DNA of 64,000 nt from Sphingomonas pituitosa NBRC 102491 (GCF_001598435.1 NZ_BCYY01000001.1:248001-312000), one strand, 5' to 3'; positions 45,101 through 54,090 are shown, counted from the stretch's first letter. Notes: a model not told the origin generated them from the sequence alone. Numbers and translations are program-made.

Positions 45101-48100
45101 TCGAGGATCAGCGATCCGGCCGACTGGGTGTAGTCGCCGGTGATGCTCACCATGCCCGGCAGCGTCAGCGCCGCGCCGGTGTTGAGCACGCTGTGGCCGG
45201 TCACGTCGATCGCCGCGTTCAGCGCGAGGTTGCCGCCGCTGAACACCAGATTGCTGGCGGTATTGACGATGCTCGTCTGGCCGCCGACGCCGGTGATCGT
45301 GCCGATGGTGCTGCCGCTGCCGCCGGCGATCGTCAGGTCGTTGGCGGAATTGTTGACGATCGCGCCGAGCATCACGCCGCTATTGGTGATGCCGCCGATA
45401 CTGCCGGTGGTGAACAGCGCCGTCGCACCGCCGATCGTGCCCTGGTTGTCCAGCTGCGCGATCGTGCCGCCATTGTTGTAGATGCCGAGATTGTTGCCGA
45501 TCAACCCGCTGTTGGTCAGCGTGCCGATGCTGCCGGCATTCTGCAGCCCGGTGCCGAAGGCGTCGTTGGTCGTCTTGATCGTGCCGGTGTTGACCAGCGC
45601 CGTGATCCGGCCGGTGGCGGCGTTGGAGAGGCCGGGGTTGCCGCCCTCGATCAGGCCGGCATTGCTCAGCAGCGCCACCTGCCCGGCGTTGAACACGCCG
45701 CTGTCGGTTCCCGACAGCGTGCCGCTGTTGCCCAGCGTTCCCAGGTTGCCGGTCGCGGCGATGTACACTGCGTTGGCCACGCCGCCGATGCTGCCGCTGT
45801 TGTCGAGGGACGCGAGCGTGCCGCCGACATAGTCGTTGCTGATGCCCAGCACGAGGTTGGTGCCGCTGGTCGTCGCTGCGGCGAGCAACCCGGAGACGCC
45901 GGCCACACTGATGCTGGCGCCGGTATAGTTGGATCCCGCGCCGCCCGAGACGAGCGTGCCCGCGTTCGTGCCGGCGGTATAGTTGCCGGTGCTCGACAGG
46001 CCGCTGACCGCGATGGTGCCGCCGGTGATGCTGGCGGCCTGGCTCACGACCAGACGGCCGGTGCTGCCCAGATTGAGCGTGCCCGCGGTTTGGGTGAAAT
46101 TGCCGTTGATGTTGACGATCGTCGAAAGCGAAATGTCCGCGCCGGTATTGCTCACGGTCAGCGCGCTGGCGGCGATGCCGACCGCGGTGATCGTGTCGTT
46201 GAGCAGCAGCGACCCCGCGGCGAAGGTGAGGTTGCCGCTCGCGCCGATCGTGCCCTGTGTGGTGCCGGTCGCGCCGGTAAACGTGCCGACGGCGCCGCCC
46301 GAACCACCGATGATCGTGCCGATCACGCCGCCGCTGGCGTTGATGTTGCCGCGGATCAGGCCGGCGTTGATGACCGTGCCGAACGTGCCGGCCAGCGCGG
46401 TCTGGCCCGACATCGTGCCGCTGTTGTTGACGACGGCGATGACGGCGTTGTTCTGGATCGCGACCCCGGCGCCGGTGATGACGCCGCTGTTGGTCACGGT
46501 GCCGATCGTGCCGCTGTTCAGGATCGCCCAGCTGCTGTTGGTGATCGTGCCGGTATTGACCAGCTGGCCGATGCTGCCCTGGTTCCACAGCGCGGTGAAA
46601 TTGACGTTGGTGATGCGCCCGGCGTTACTCAGGGTGCCGATGCTGCCGCGGTTGTTGACGCCGAACTGCATGCCGCCCAGCGTGCCGGTGTTGGACACCG
46701 TGCCGATGGTACCGGTCGTTGCAACATACAGGCCGGTGGCGGCGCTGGTGAGCGATGCCGCGTTGGCCAGCGTCGTGAGCGATCCGCCGACATAGTCGTT
46801 GGTAATCGCCAGCAGCAGGTTGTTCCCGCTGATGCTCGACGAACTCGCCAGCCCGATGACGGTCCCGGTCGAAACGGTAGCGCCGGAAAGCGACGAGCTC
46901 GCGCCGCCGGAGACCAGCGTATAGCTGCTCGCCAGGTAATTCCCCGTGCTGGACAGGCTGGCGGCGACCGTACCGCCGCTCAGGTTCACCGCACCGCTGA
47001 CGATCAGGCTGCTGGTGCCCGGGGTCAGGCTCAGCGTGCCTGCCGACTGGCTGTAATTGCCGGTGATGCTGATGTTGCTGGTCAGCGACAGGCTGGCGCC
47101 GGTGTTGCTCACGGTGCGGCCGGTCGCGATGATCCGGTCGTTCAGCAGCAGATTGCCCGACGCGAACACCACATTGCTCAGCGTGTTGTTGATCGTGCCA
47201 ATGCCCGACGTGCCGGTCAGCGTGCCGATCGTGCCCGCCGCGCCGCCGGTGATCGTCAGGTTGTTGGCGGTCTGGTTGTCGATCCGGCCCTTGATCACGC
47301 CGCTGTTGGAAAGCCCGCCCAGGCTACCAGACACGTAGATCACGTTGTTGCCGCTGAGCGTGCCGCCGTTCTGGTTGATCAGCGTCGCAAGCGAGCCGGC
47401 GACGTTCACCGCGTTGGTGGCGTTGCCGATATAGCCGCTGTTGACCAGCGCGCCCAGTGTGCCGCTGACCTGGACGGCGCTCTGCCCCGAAGTGATCGTG
47501 CCGCTGTTGTTGATCGTGCCGGTGTTGCTGTTGCCGTCGAGATAGATGCCCTGCGGCCCGCCGTTGATGCTGCCGCTGTTGCTCAACAAGCCCAGCGTGC
47601 CGTAATTGGCGAAGCCAGCCGAGCCCGAGGAAATCAGGCCGGCATTGGTGAGCGTGCCCATCGAAGTATCGTTCTGCAGCCCCGCGGCGGTTCCGCCCAG
47701 GATCGTGCCCGTCGATGTGTTGGTCAGGTTGGTGATCGTGCTCTGGTTGCCCAGGCCCTTTTGCCCACCGCTGATCAGGCCGCTGTTGGACAGGCTGCCG
47801 ATGCTGCCATTGCTGCTGAGGCCATCATTCAGGCCGGTCAGCGTGCCGCTGTTGATCAGGGTACCGATCGCGCCGGTATTGGCGACGTAGAGCGCCCAGG
47901 TAACGCCGCTGATCGAGTCGCTATGGTTGATCGAGGCCTGCGTATCGCCGACATAGATGTTGTTGGCCGCCAGCAGCAGGTTGGTGCCGCTGGTCGCGCT
48001 GCCAAAGGCCAGGCCGGTAAAGCCGCCGCTCGACACGATACTGACGCCTGCGTAGCTGGAGCCGACGCCGCCGCTCACCAGCGTGCCGCCGGTCGCGCCC

Positions 48101-50445
48101 TTGATATAGGTGGCGGTGGCCGAGAAGCCGTTGGCACCGGTGGTGATCGTGCCGCCGGTGAACGTCGCCGCCTCGGTTACGGCCAGCTTGCCCGCATTGC
48201 CCAGGTTCAGCGAACCGGCGCTCTGGCTGAACTTGGCATTGACGTTGACGATCGTCGAAAGCGTGATGTCGGCACCGGTATTGCTGACGGTGACCCCGCT
48301 GGCGGCGACGTTCTTCACGGTGATCGTATCGTTGAGCAGCAGCGCGCCCGACGCGAAGGTCAGGTTCGCATCGACGCCCAGCGTGCCCTGCACCGTGCCG
48401 TTGAAGCCGGTGAAGGTGCCGACGGTGCCGCCCGACCCGCCGATGATGGTGCCGATCGTGCCGCCATTCCCGTTGACGTTGCCCAGGAACAGGCCGCTGT
48501 TGCGCACCGTGCCGAAAACGCCGGCGATGACGTTTCCGCCGCTCCCGCCCGACATCGTGCCGCTGTTGTCGATCAGCGTCATGACCGCGTTGTTCTGGAC
48601 CGCGTTGCCCGCGCCCGCGATGACGCCGCTGTTGGTCAGCGTGCCGATCGTGCCGCTGTTCAGGATCGCCCAGCTGCTGTTGGTGATCGTGCCGGTGTTG
48701 ACCAGCTGGCCGATGCTGCCCTGGTTCCACAGCGCGGTGAAGTTGTTGTTGGTGATGCGGCCCGAATTGCTCAGCAGGCCGATCGTGCCGCGGTTGTTGA
48801 CGCCGAACTGCGCGCCGCCGAGTGTGCCGGTGTTGGAGAATGTGCCGATGCTGCCCGTCGTCGCGACATACAGGCCCGTGGCGGAGCTGGTCAGCGCCGC
48901 GGCATTGGTCACAGAAGCCAGCGAGCCGCCAATATAGTCGTTGATGACGGTCAGCTGCAGCGCCGTGCCGCTCGTGCTCGACGATCGGTCCAGGCCGGTG
49001 AGACTGCCGATCGTCACCGTCGCGCCGGCCAGGTTCAGGCTGGAGCCGCTGAGCAGCGTGTAGGTGCCCGCCAGGTAATTGCCGGTGCTGACGAAGTTCG
49101 ACTGGACCGTGCCGCCGCTCACCGTCACCGCGCCGGTCGCAATCAGGCCGCCCAGCGGGTTCACGTCGAGCGTGCCCGTCGTCTGGGTATAGGCGCCGGC
49201 AAGGTTGATGCTGCTGTTGAGCACCAGGTTCGCGCCGGTATTGCTGACGGTCCGTCCGGTCGCGTTGATATTGTCGTTCAGCACCAGGTTGCCGGATGCG
49301 AACACCAGGTTCGCCAGCGTGCTGGTGATGCTGCCCTTGTTCGTCAGCGTGCTGCCGGTCAGCGTGCCGAAGGTGGCGCCGGTGCCGCCGGTGATCGTCA
49401 GCGCGTTGGCGCTCAGGTTGTTGATGTTGCCGGCGATCACACCGCTGTTGCTGATGTTGGGCACGGACACGCCCGATGCGAGATACAGCGCGATGGCGCC
49501 GCTCAGCGTTCCGCTGTTGATCAGCGAATTGAAAGCGCCGCTGCCGATCGAAATGCCATAGCTGCCGCCGCTGATCGTGCCGCTGTTGTTGATCGTGCCG
49601 ATCGTGCCGCTGGTATGGAAGACGCCGGCCTGGGCACCGATGATCCGCCCGGTATTGGTGACCTGGGACATCGTCCCCGAATTCCAGAGGCCGCCGGTCG
49701 CGCCGCTGATCAGGCCGCTATTGGTGATCTGACCGATCGAGGAGCTGGTCTGGTTGTTGCCGATGCCGCTGCTGGAACTGCTGATGATCGTGCCGGTGTT
49801 GATCAGCGTCAGGATCGAGCCGCCATTGTTGGCGATGCCGCCCGCGGCACCCGCGGCCCCTGCGGCCACGGTAATCGTGCCGGAATTGTTGAGCGTGCCG
49901 ATCCTGCCCGTGGCGGCATTCTGAATACCGCGGGTCGTGCCCGCAATCACGCCGGTGTTGCTGAGCGATCCGATCGATCCGGAATTGGTGACGGCGGTGC
50001 GCCCGCTGATGCGCCCTGCGTTGGTCAGCACACCGATCGTACCGACCGCATTCACGAGGATTCCCGTCGTGACCGCCGAGATCGTGCCGGTCGCTGCGTT
50101 GTTCAGCGCAGCGACGCTGATCGTGTCGGTACCGGTCGTGCCCACGCGGATCGCGACCCCGGACCCCGCCGTGTCGTTGACCAGGCCAGCGTTCGACAGC
50201 GTGCCCACCGCCGCCCCGGCCCCGCCGGTGATGGTGAGGGCGCTCGGGTCGGCAGTGTTGATCGTGCCGATGGAGGTAATTGTAAAATTACTGCCCGGCG
50301 ATACCGCCCCGCTCCACGTCGTTCCGGTAGTGACCGATGTCGCGATCGTAGTATCTTGTGCCAGCACTGGCGGCGCAGCAAGCGCCACCCCCAACACCAG
50401 CATGGAGGAACTTGCCAGGATTGCCCGGTCGCGATTCGAACGCAT
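42178..50445 (-). CDS. Giant repeat-rich autotransporter (2,755 residues)
   Basis: This type V secreted surface protein has a signal peptide (1-30, ALAAPPVLAQ), a passenger of about 2,430 residues and a C-terminal autotransporter beta-barrel of about 290 residues ending VKLTINF. The passenger is built of short strands of the kind GTIGTLSNSGxIxG and is very rich in Gly, Ser, Thr and Asn, as in beta-helix adhesins. Seven larger modules recur. Each has a pattern like NLVFASGNLVLND, then a stretch ending TVSNTGA, Y-T/S-Q-T/S-x-GTL, and STGNYLAGTYTLVSGG. Modules 1+2 and 3+4 are a 714-residue duplication. A long frame on the opposite strand is almost certainly a shadow. The protein is likely an adhesin or aggregation factor and may be glycosylated by the downstream-encoded enzymes. 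Confidence 0.93.
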   Translation of the reverse strand: MRSNRDRAILASSSMLVLGVALAAPPVLAQDTTIATSVTTGTTWSGAVSPGSNFTITSIGTINTADPSALTITGGAGAAVGTLSNAGLVNDTAGSGVAIRVGTTGTDTISVAALNNAATGTISAVTTGILVNAVGTIGVLTNAGRISGRTAVTNSGSIGSLSNTGVIAGTTRGIQNAATGRIGTLNNSGTITVAAGAAGAAGGIANNGGSILTLINTGTIISSSSSGIGNNQTSSSIGQITNSGLISGATGGLWNSGTMSQVTNTGRIIGAQAGVFHTSGTIGTINNSGTISGGSYGISIGSGAFNSLINSGTLSGAIALYLASGVSVPNISNSGVIAGNINNLSANALTITGGTGATFGTLTGSTLTNKGSITSTLANLVFASGNLVLNDNINATGRTVSNTGANLVLNSSINLAGAYTQTTGTLDVNPLGGLIATGAVTVSGGTVQSNFVSTGNYLAGTYTLLSGSSLNLAGATVTIGSLTGLDRSSSTSGTALQLTVINDYIGGSLASVTNAAALTSSATGLYVATTGSIGTFSNTGTLGGAQFGVNNRGTIGLLSNSGRITNNNFTALWNQGSIGQLVNTGTITNSSWAILNSGTIGTLTNSGVIAGAGNAVQNNAVMTLIDNSGTMSGGSGGNVIAGVFGTVRNSGLFLGNVNGNGGTIGTIIGGSGGTVGTFTGFNGTVQGTLGVDANLTFASGALLLNDTITVKNVAASGVTVSNTGADITLSTIVNVNAKFSQSAGSLNLGNAGKLAVTEAATFTGGTITTGANGFSATATYIKGATGGTLVSGGVGSSYAGVSIVSSGGFTGLAFGSATSGTNLLLAANNIYVGDTQASINHSDSISGVTWALYVANTGAIGTLINSGTLTGLNDGLSSNGSIGSLSNSGLISGGQKGLGNQSTITNLTNTSTGTILGGTAAGLQNDTSMGTLTNAGLISSGSAGFANYGTLGLLSNSGSINGGPQGIYLDGNSNTGTINNSGTITSGQSAVQVSGTLGALVNSGYIGNATNAVNVAGSLATLINQNGGTLSGNNVIYVSGSLGGLSNSGVIKGRIDNQTANNLTITGGAAGTIGTLTGTSGIGTINNTLSNVVFASGNLLLNDRIIATGRTVSNTGASLSLTSNISITGNYSQSAGTLSLTPGTSSLIVSGAVNLSGGTVAASLSSTGNYLASSYTLVSGGASSSLSGATVSTGTVIGLASSSSISGNNLLLAITNDYVGGSLTTLANAASLTSAATGLYVATTGTIGTVSNTGTLGGMQFGVNNRGSIGTLSNAGRITNVNFTALWNQGSIGQLVNTGTITNSSWAILNSGTIGTVTNSGVITGAGVAIQNNAVIAVVNNSGTMSGQTALAGTFGTVINAGLIRGNINASGGVIGTIIGGSGGAVGTFTGATGTTQGTIGASGNLTFAAGSLLLNDTITAVGIAASALTVSNTGADISLSTIVNINGNFTQTAGTLNLGSTGRLVVSQAASITGGTIAVSGLSSTGNYTAGTNAGTLVSGGAGSNYTGASISVAGVSGLLAAATTSGTNLVLGISNDYVGGTLASLDNSGSIGGVANAVYIAATGNLGTLGNSGTLSGTDSGVFNAGQVALLSNAGLIEGGNPGLSNAATGRITALVNTGTIKTTNDAFGTGLQNAGSIGTLTNSGLIGNNLGIYNNGGTIAQLDNQGTIGGATALFTTGSIGGITNSGVMLGAIVNNSANDLTIAGGSGSTIGTITGVGGQTSIVNTASNLVFSGGNLALNAAIDVTGHSVLNTGAALTLPGMVSITGDYTQSAGSLILDPGVGGLAVSGIATLSGGSIVAALSGSGTYLAGTSYTLIQGGAGSSYSGASFASTGVSGLGVTTSVATIGGSTNLLLSVTNDYIGTSQGSLVNTGTLSTATAVYVASGATVGVLSNSGTLTGSANGVLAQGSIGTLSNSGLIQGPNALVAASGIGVVANSGAMLGNVRNQSASAMTLIGGTSGYGTFSGQGGAQGTITSTGADVVLASGKILLDDAVVVTGHRLTNSAATVRLDRAVNVTGNFSQTGGTLEMTAGTDTLIVSGTAALSGGTIALDGFSATGNYLAGSGGGTLVQGGAGSSYGGLAYTANIAGIEVGGATQGTNLVAQVANNYVGGTLAALTNTSALNARTAIYVAGTGSIGTLTNSNTVTATTGLVNNGTIGAIANSGTIAAPVAISNAGTLGPITNSGVIAGNIQNVSSTDLRIAGGSGTSFGTLTGFAAGSQGTITNLASNLVLSGNLVLNDAINLGTRGLVSSAALQLNNVVRVTGNYTQTGGALLIGVTSTSVYGQLQVSGSASLTGTNVRLIALGGTSVSAGSAFTVVKAGGALTYSGLTASISGLDGRFSTATGGGTSDLVLTVLNTVPATQFAPTGVSAGGSGVGTGAALDAIVAAGNGTGSAAALPVINEVLLPLAALPIAEQERAIVQLSPTQLTPQVVAIAVSPAVNAIIQHQEVLAANASGREERGMAAGSQGQRGSVWGQILVNAAKRGEASGASPYAANSFGVMAGVDLIGTTNLVVGGALSWVGSTANGRSDLTGSRTRLNSFQGTAYFTWQPGDPEKSGLAIDGQLGFGFNHYRQQRRIDYLGRTAEASYNGKQYLGGLRVSYTVPLSDTASLTPFAGARVVHLDNDGYTESGAGAANMQVRKLSVDSFNHEVGVQGAAIFETASGRFAPSLKIGWTHNYKNGPIPLSAVLGGVTFTSTSTRGPRDGALIGAGLSFMRTDRLRIGVQYDGELRNAFQSHSGTVKLTINF
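45050..47190 (-). repeat. Autotransporter internal repeat unit 2 (approximate limits)
   Basis: This unit covers passenger modules 3 and 4 and aligns with unit 1 at an offset of 2,142 bp. The most similar part is near 46511-46600, which is nearly base-identical to 48653-48742. Limits are estimated from module boundaries; a few small in-frame gaps separate the copies. Confidence 0.7.
47190..49330 (-). repeat. Autotransporter internal repeat unit 1 (approximate limits)
   Basis: This unit covers passenger modules 1 and 2. It shares with unit 2 the stretch TALWNQGSIGQLVNTGTITN, followed directly by SSWAILNSGTIGT in both. The offset is a multiple of three, so duplication kept the reading frame. 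Confidence 0.7.
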
Positions 50446-50588
50446 AGATCATGCCCCAAAATGCTGCGCACCGGAATCTTCGGTCAGTTCACAAGGACCA
50501 TGACAAGCCAGGGACATGATTTATTCCCTGAACCGCATGCATCCCATTGAAATCCAGACCGAAACAAAACCCCTCCGACGCAAGTTCC

Positions 50589-50618
50589 TAATCTAACGAT
50601 TCTTGTCATCATAGATTA
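50589..50618. promoter_or_regulatory. AT-rich dyad upstream of the autotransporter
   Basis: TAATCTA (50589-50595) and TAGATTA (50612-50618) are inverted arms 16 bp apart in a notably AT-rich patch, 144 bp before the autotransporter start. It may bind a regulator. A further perfect 9-bp repeat, GCTACGGGA/TCCCGTAGC (50641-50649 and 50672-50680), reaches into the end of the glycosyltransferase gene. Confidence 0.35.
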
Positions 50619-50668
50619 ACCTGAATTTACCCTGAGCTTCGCTACGGGAGGAGTCAACTACCACTGTA

Positions 50669-51865
50669 TTATCCCGTAGCCTTGCCACATAGAGCGCGGG
50701 GGGCGACCTTGAGGTCCGCGAGCGCTGCAGCAACACGTGCGATCACCTGGTCCCACCGCCCCCACTCGGTCTGGCGGAACAGCCGCACCGAAGGATACCA
50801 GGGCGAGTCGTCGCGGCCCTGCAGCCAGCGCCAGTCGGGCAGCAGCGGCAACATCACCCAGGCAGGGCGCCCCAGCGCGCCGGCGAGATGGACCGGCGAG
50901 CTGTCGATCGAGATCAGCAGATCGACTTCGGAGAGGATCGCCGCCGTATCCTCGAAGTCGCGGATCTCGGAACTCAGGCTGACGAGGTTCATGCCCGGCG
51001 GCGGCCGCAGGGCATCGCCCTCGGTGGGGCCCTTCTGGATCGAAAAGAAGGTGATCCCCGCCTGCCCCAGCGGCGCCAGCGCCGCCAGCGACATCGATCG
51101 GTTGGCGTCGTTCAGGTGCGTCGGCCGCCCCGCCCACAGGCATGCGACCTTCAGCCCCGAATATTGCGCCAACCGCGCCCGCCAGGCCGCCCGCCGGTCG
51201 GGCAAGGCGGTGATATAGGGCATCGGATCCCCCGGAAGATCGCCGAGCTTGAGCCCCATCACCATCGGCAGGCTCATCATCTCGCAGTGCGCGTGGAATG
51301 GCGGCGGCAGCTCGCCGCGCAGCGTGACGGCATCGAAGCCGGGCATCCGCCGCGCGATGCTCGCCATTTCGTGGTTGATCTCGAGCACCACCTGCGCCTG
51401 GCTGCGCTGCTTCGCCCAGGCGACCATCCGCAGGAACTGGAACGTGTCGCCATAGCCCTGCTCGTCATGGATAAGCAGCGTCTGGCCCGGCATCGGCCGC
51501 CCGTCCCAGCGCGGAAGCTGCACCTTGCGCTCGATCCGCGTGGTGTGCGCCAGGCTGTAGCGATAGCTGTACTCGCGCCAGCCGCGCTCGAAATCGCCGA
51601 GCAGCAACAGCGTCTCCGAAAGGTCGAACCGGGTGGGAAGATGCCCCGGCAGGGCATCGACCAGCATTTCCTGGATCGGCCGCGCCTCCGCCACGCGCCC
51701 CTGCACGCGATAGGACTGGGCCAGCAGCGCCCACAGCGCCACGGGGCCGCTGCCGCCGGCCAGAAGCGGCCGCAGCATCGCCTCCACCTCGGCGCCGCGC
51801 CCGGCTGCCAGCAGTGCCTGTGCCTGCCCCTCCAGCGCCTTGGTGTCCGTCACCGCGCCGCTCAA
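50669..51865 (-). CDS. TPR-linked GT9-like glycosyltransferase
   Basis: The protein of about 398 residues has two to three N-terminal TPR units (AQALLAAGRGAEVEAMLRPLL and YRVQGRVAEARPIQEMLVDAL). A C-terminal glycosyltransferase domain resembles GT9 heptosyltransferases. HDEQGYGDTFQFLRMVAWAK marks the acceptor half. SIDSSPVHLAGALGRPAWVM, then PDWRWLQGRDDSPWYPSVRL, marks the nucleotide-sugar half. The start is probably TTG 51865 overlapping the sulfotransferase stop (TTGA); GTG 51853 is the alternative. Placed directly before the autotransporter gene and after hldE, it is a candidate protein heptosyltransferase acting in the cytosol before export. Confidence 0.8.
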   Translation of the reverse strand: MSGAVTDTKALEGQAQALLAAGRGAEVEAMLRPLLAGGSGPVALWALLAQSYRVQGRVAEARPIQEMLVDALPGHLPTRFDLSETLLLLGDFERGWREYSYRYSLAHTTRIERKVQLPRWDGRPMPGQTLLIHDEQGYGDTFQFLRMVAWAKQRSQAQVVLEINHEMASIARRMPGFDAVTLRGELPPPFHAHCEMMSLPMVMGLKLGDLPGDPMPYITALPDRRAAWRARLAQYSGLKVACLWAGRPTHLNDANRSMSLAALAPLGQAGITFFSIQKGPTEGDALRPPPGMNLVSLSSEIRDFEDTAAILSEVDLLISIDSSPVHLAGALGRPAWVMLPLLPDWRWLQGRDDSPWYPSVRLFRQTEWGRWDQVIARVAAALADLKVAPRALCGKATG

Positions 51866-54030
51866 TGCGCCGCCACCGGCTTCTCCGCGCGCTTGGCCGA
51901 GGCCTTGCCCGCACGTTTCGCCCTGGCGGCCGCAGGCGCGTCCGGCACTTCGGCCGGATCGATGCCCAGCGTTTCGAGCAGCGGCCCGAGATGCTCGGCA
52001 TAGTCGCGCCAGCGGCCGATGCTGCTGCTGTATAGCGGGCGCCGCACCTGGTTGACGCTGGCCGTGCGGATGGTGCGCGCGGTGGCGTGGAAATCGACGC
52101 AGGCGGGGTTCCAGTCGAGCCCGCAGAACGCGATCAGGCGCCGCGCCTCCGGCTCGATGTCCGCCACCACATCCTCGTAGCGTAGCTCGAGGAACCGGTC
52201 CGCCGGCAGCACCGCGCGCCAATGCGCCATCAGCCGTTCATAGCTGCGGTAGAAGCGTGCCAGCTCCACCTGATCATAGCTGAACAGCTGCTCGCGGCTG
52301 AACAGCTTGGTGTAGCAGGACAGGCAGGTATCCACCGGATCGCGGCGCACATGCACGATCCGCGCCTCGGGCAGGATGCGGTGGATCAGCCCGGCGAACA
52401 GGAAGTTCGACGGCATCTTGTCGACCAGCCGGCGGTGGTTGCCCGCCATCGGCCGGATCGCGTCCAGATACTGCTGCCCCAGCGCGGCTTCGGTTTCCGC
52501 CGTGAGCTGCCGGGCGATCGCCGGATAGCCGCCGCCCTGCTGGACCAGGCGCTGCAGGGTCGAGAGTTCGCCCGCGCCGGCGATCGCGGGATGCGACGCC
52601 AGGATCTGCTCGATCAGCGTGGTGCCCGAGCGGGGCATGCCGAGCACGAACACGGCAAGGTCGCTGCCCGCGGTCGCCGCGCGCGGCCGGGCAAGCAGCT
52701 CGGCCGGAAAGGCGGCGATGATGTCCGACATCCATTGGTCGATGGCGCCGGCATCATAGGCGAAGGTCGCCCGCTTCTCCCGATTGCCTGCATCCAGATA
52801 GGTGAAGGCGCGCTCCGCATCGCCGACATCCATCCACGCCTTGCCGATCGCGAACTGCAGCGCGGTGCGATCCGACTGCACCTGCACGCCGCCGGGGGCG
52901 AGCAGCGCCTCCATTGCCGGGATCGCGGGATCGCCGGGTTCGAAGCGCTGCAGGTCGGCGATGTTGAACCAGGCGGCGGCGGAGCGGGGGAACTGGGCCA
53001 GCACCTGCTCGAACGCCGTCTTCGCCCCGGCGCGGTCGCCCTGCTCCATCAGCAGCACGCCGCGGTTGATGAGCGCCTTTTCCCGGCCGAAGCCGGGGAG
53101 CTGGGCAGCCCGATCGAACGCCGCCAGCGCCTCGTCGGTCCGGTTCTGCGCCTGCAGCACCTCGCCCAGGATGTTCTGCGTCTCGCCGTTCTCGGGCGCT
53201 GCGGCGACGGCCCGGCGGGCATCGGCCGCCGCCTCGTCCAACCGCCCCAACCGGCGCAGGATCGTCGCCCGCACGCCCAGCCCGCCGACATGCATCGGCA
53301 CCGAGATCAGCAGCGAATCGATCCAGCGCAGCGCGTCCTCGTAGCGGTCGCGCGCCACTTCCACCGCGGCGGCGTTGATACAGGCGTCGGACAGGCGGGG
53401 ATTGGCGTCGATCGCGCGGCGCGCATGGGCCAGCGCCTCGTCCGGCAGGCCCAGATCGTTGAGCAGATGGCTAAGGTTGCTCAGCGCCTCGGCATAGCTG
53501 GGCACCAGCGCCAACGCGCGTTCGTACTGCGTCCGCGCCTGGTCCAGCCGCCCCAGCCGCTTCAGCGTGTTGCCCAGATTGTTGTGCGCCTCGGCATAGT
53601 CCGGCTGCAGCGCCACCACCCGCTCGAGGCAGGTCAGGCTCTCTTCCAGCTTGCCGGCTTCCTGGAGGACGATGCCGAGGTTGTTCCAGCCGGCAACCAG
53701 GGTGCTGTCCATCGCCACCGCCCGGCGCCCGGCCTGTTCGGCCTCGGCCAGCTGGCCGGCCTGGCGGCACATCTCGGCCAGGTTGCTCAGATAGATGGCC
53801 GGCGCGCGCGGTGCCTGGCAGGCGCCGCGGATGTGGTCGATCGCCAGGTCCAGATTGCCATAGGCATGCGCCATCAGCCCCATCAGGTGGAGGGCGTCGG
53901 ATTGCCCGGGCCACATCGCCAGCACCTGCTGGCAGAGCCGTTCGGCCTGATCGGCCTGTCCGGCATTCCAATGGGCGTTGGCCTGGGCCAGCGCCTGCTC
54001 GACGGTCAGGTTCTGCGTTGGCGTGTTCAT
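51862..54030 (-). CDS. TPR-sulfotransferase fusion protein
   Basis: The 722-residue protein has about eleven TPR units (roughly 10-420) and a PAPS-dependent sulfotransferase domain (about 455-690). The 5'-phosphosulfate loop is FVLGMPRSGTTLIEQILASH (PRSGT at 466-470) and the 3'-phosphate site is IVHVRRDPVDTCLSCY. A basic Ala/Lys tail ends it (KRAGKASAKRAEKPVAAH). There is no signal peptide, so it would act in the cytosol. The TPR array presumably holds a protein or glycan acceptor, possibly the autotransporter. It lies 60 bp after hldE and is coupled to the glycosyltransferase. Confidence 0.9.
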   Translation of the reverse strand: MNTPTQNLTVEQALAQANAHWNAGQADQAERLCQQVLAMWPGQSDALHLMGLMAHAYGNLDLAIDHIRGACQAPRAPAIYLSNLAEMCRQAGQLAEAEQAGRRAVAMDSTLVAGWNNLGIVLQEAGKLEESLTCLERVVALQPDYAEAHNNLGNTLKRLGRLDQARTQYERALALVPSYAEALSNLSHLLNDLGLPDEALAHARRAIDANPRLSDACINAAAVEVARDRYEDALRWIDSLLISVPMHVGGLGVRATILRRLGRLDEAAADARRAVAAAPENGETQNILGEVLQAQNRTDEALAAFDRAAQLPGFGREKALINRGVLLMEQGDRAGAKTAFEQVLAQFPRSAAAWFNIADLQRFEPGDPAIPAMEALLAPGGVQVQSDRTALQFAIGKAWMDVGDAERAFTYLDAGNREKRATFAYDAGAIDQWMSDIIAAFPAELLARPRAATAGSDLAVFVLGMPRSGTTLIEQILASHPAIAGAGELSTLQRLVQQGGGYPAIARQLTAETEAALGQQYLDAIRPMAGNHRRLVDKMPSNFLFAGLIHRILPEARIVHVRRDPVDTCLSCYTKLFSREQLFSYDQVELARFYRSYERLMAHWRAVLPADRFLELRYEDVVADIEPEARRLIAFCGLDWNPACVDFHATARTIRTASVNQVRRPLYSSSIGRWRDYAEHLGPLLETLGIDPAEVPDAPAAARAKRAGKASAKRAEKPVAAH

Positions 54031-54090
54031 GGGTGCGGTTTCTTCATCCGATGGAGGCGTTGCAGATCAGGTGGGCGTGGCATGGCGCGA

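Noticed and set aside
42094..50550. Plus-strand frame of 2,818 codons as a protein gene
   Set aside because: The minus-strand reading has a signal peptide, repeated beta-helix modules and an autotransporter barrel. The plus-strand translation is low in complexity with no domain and mirrors the codon pattern of the real gene.
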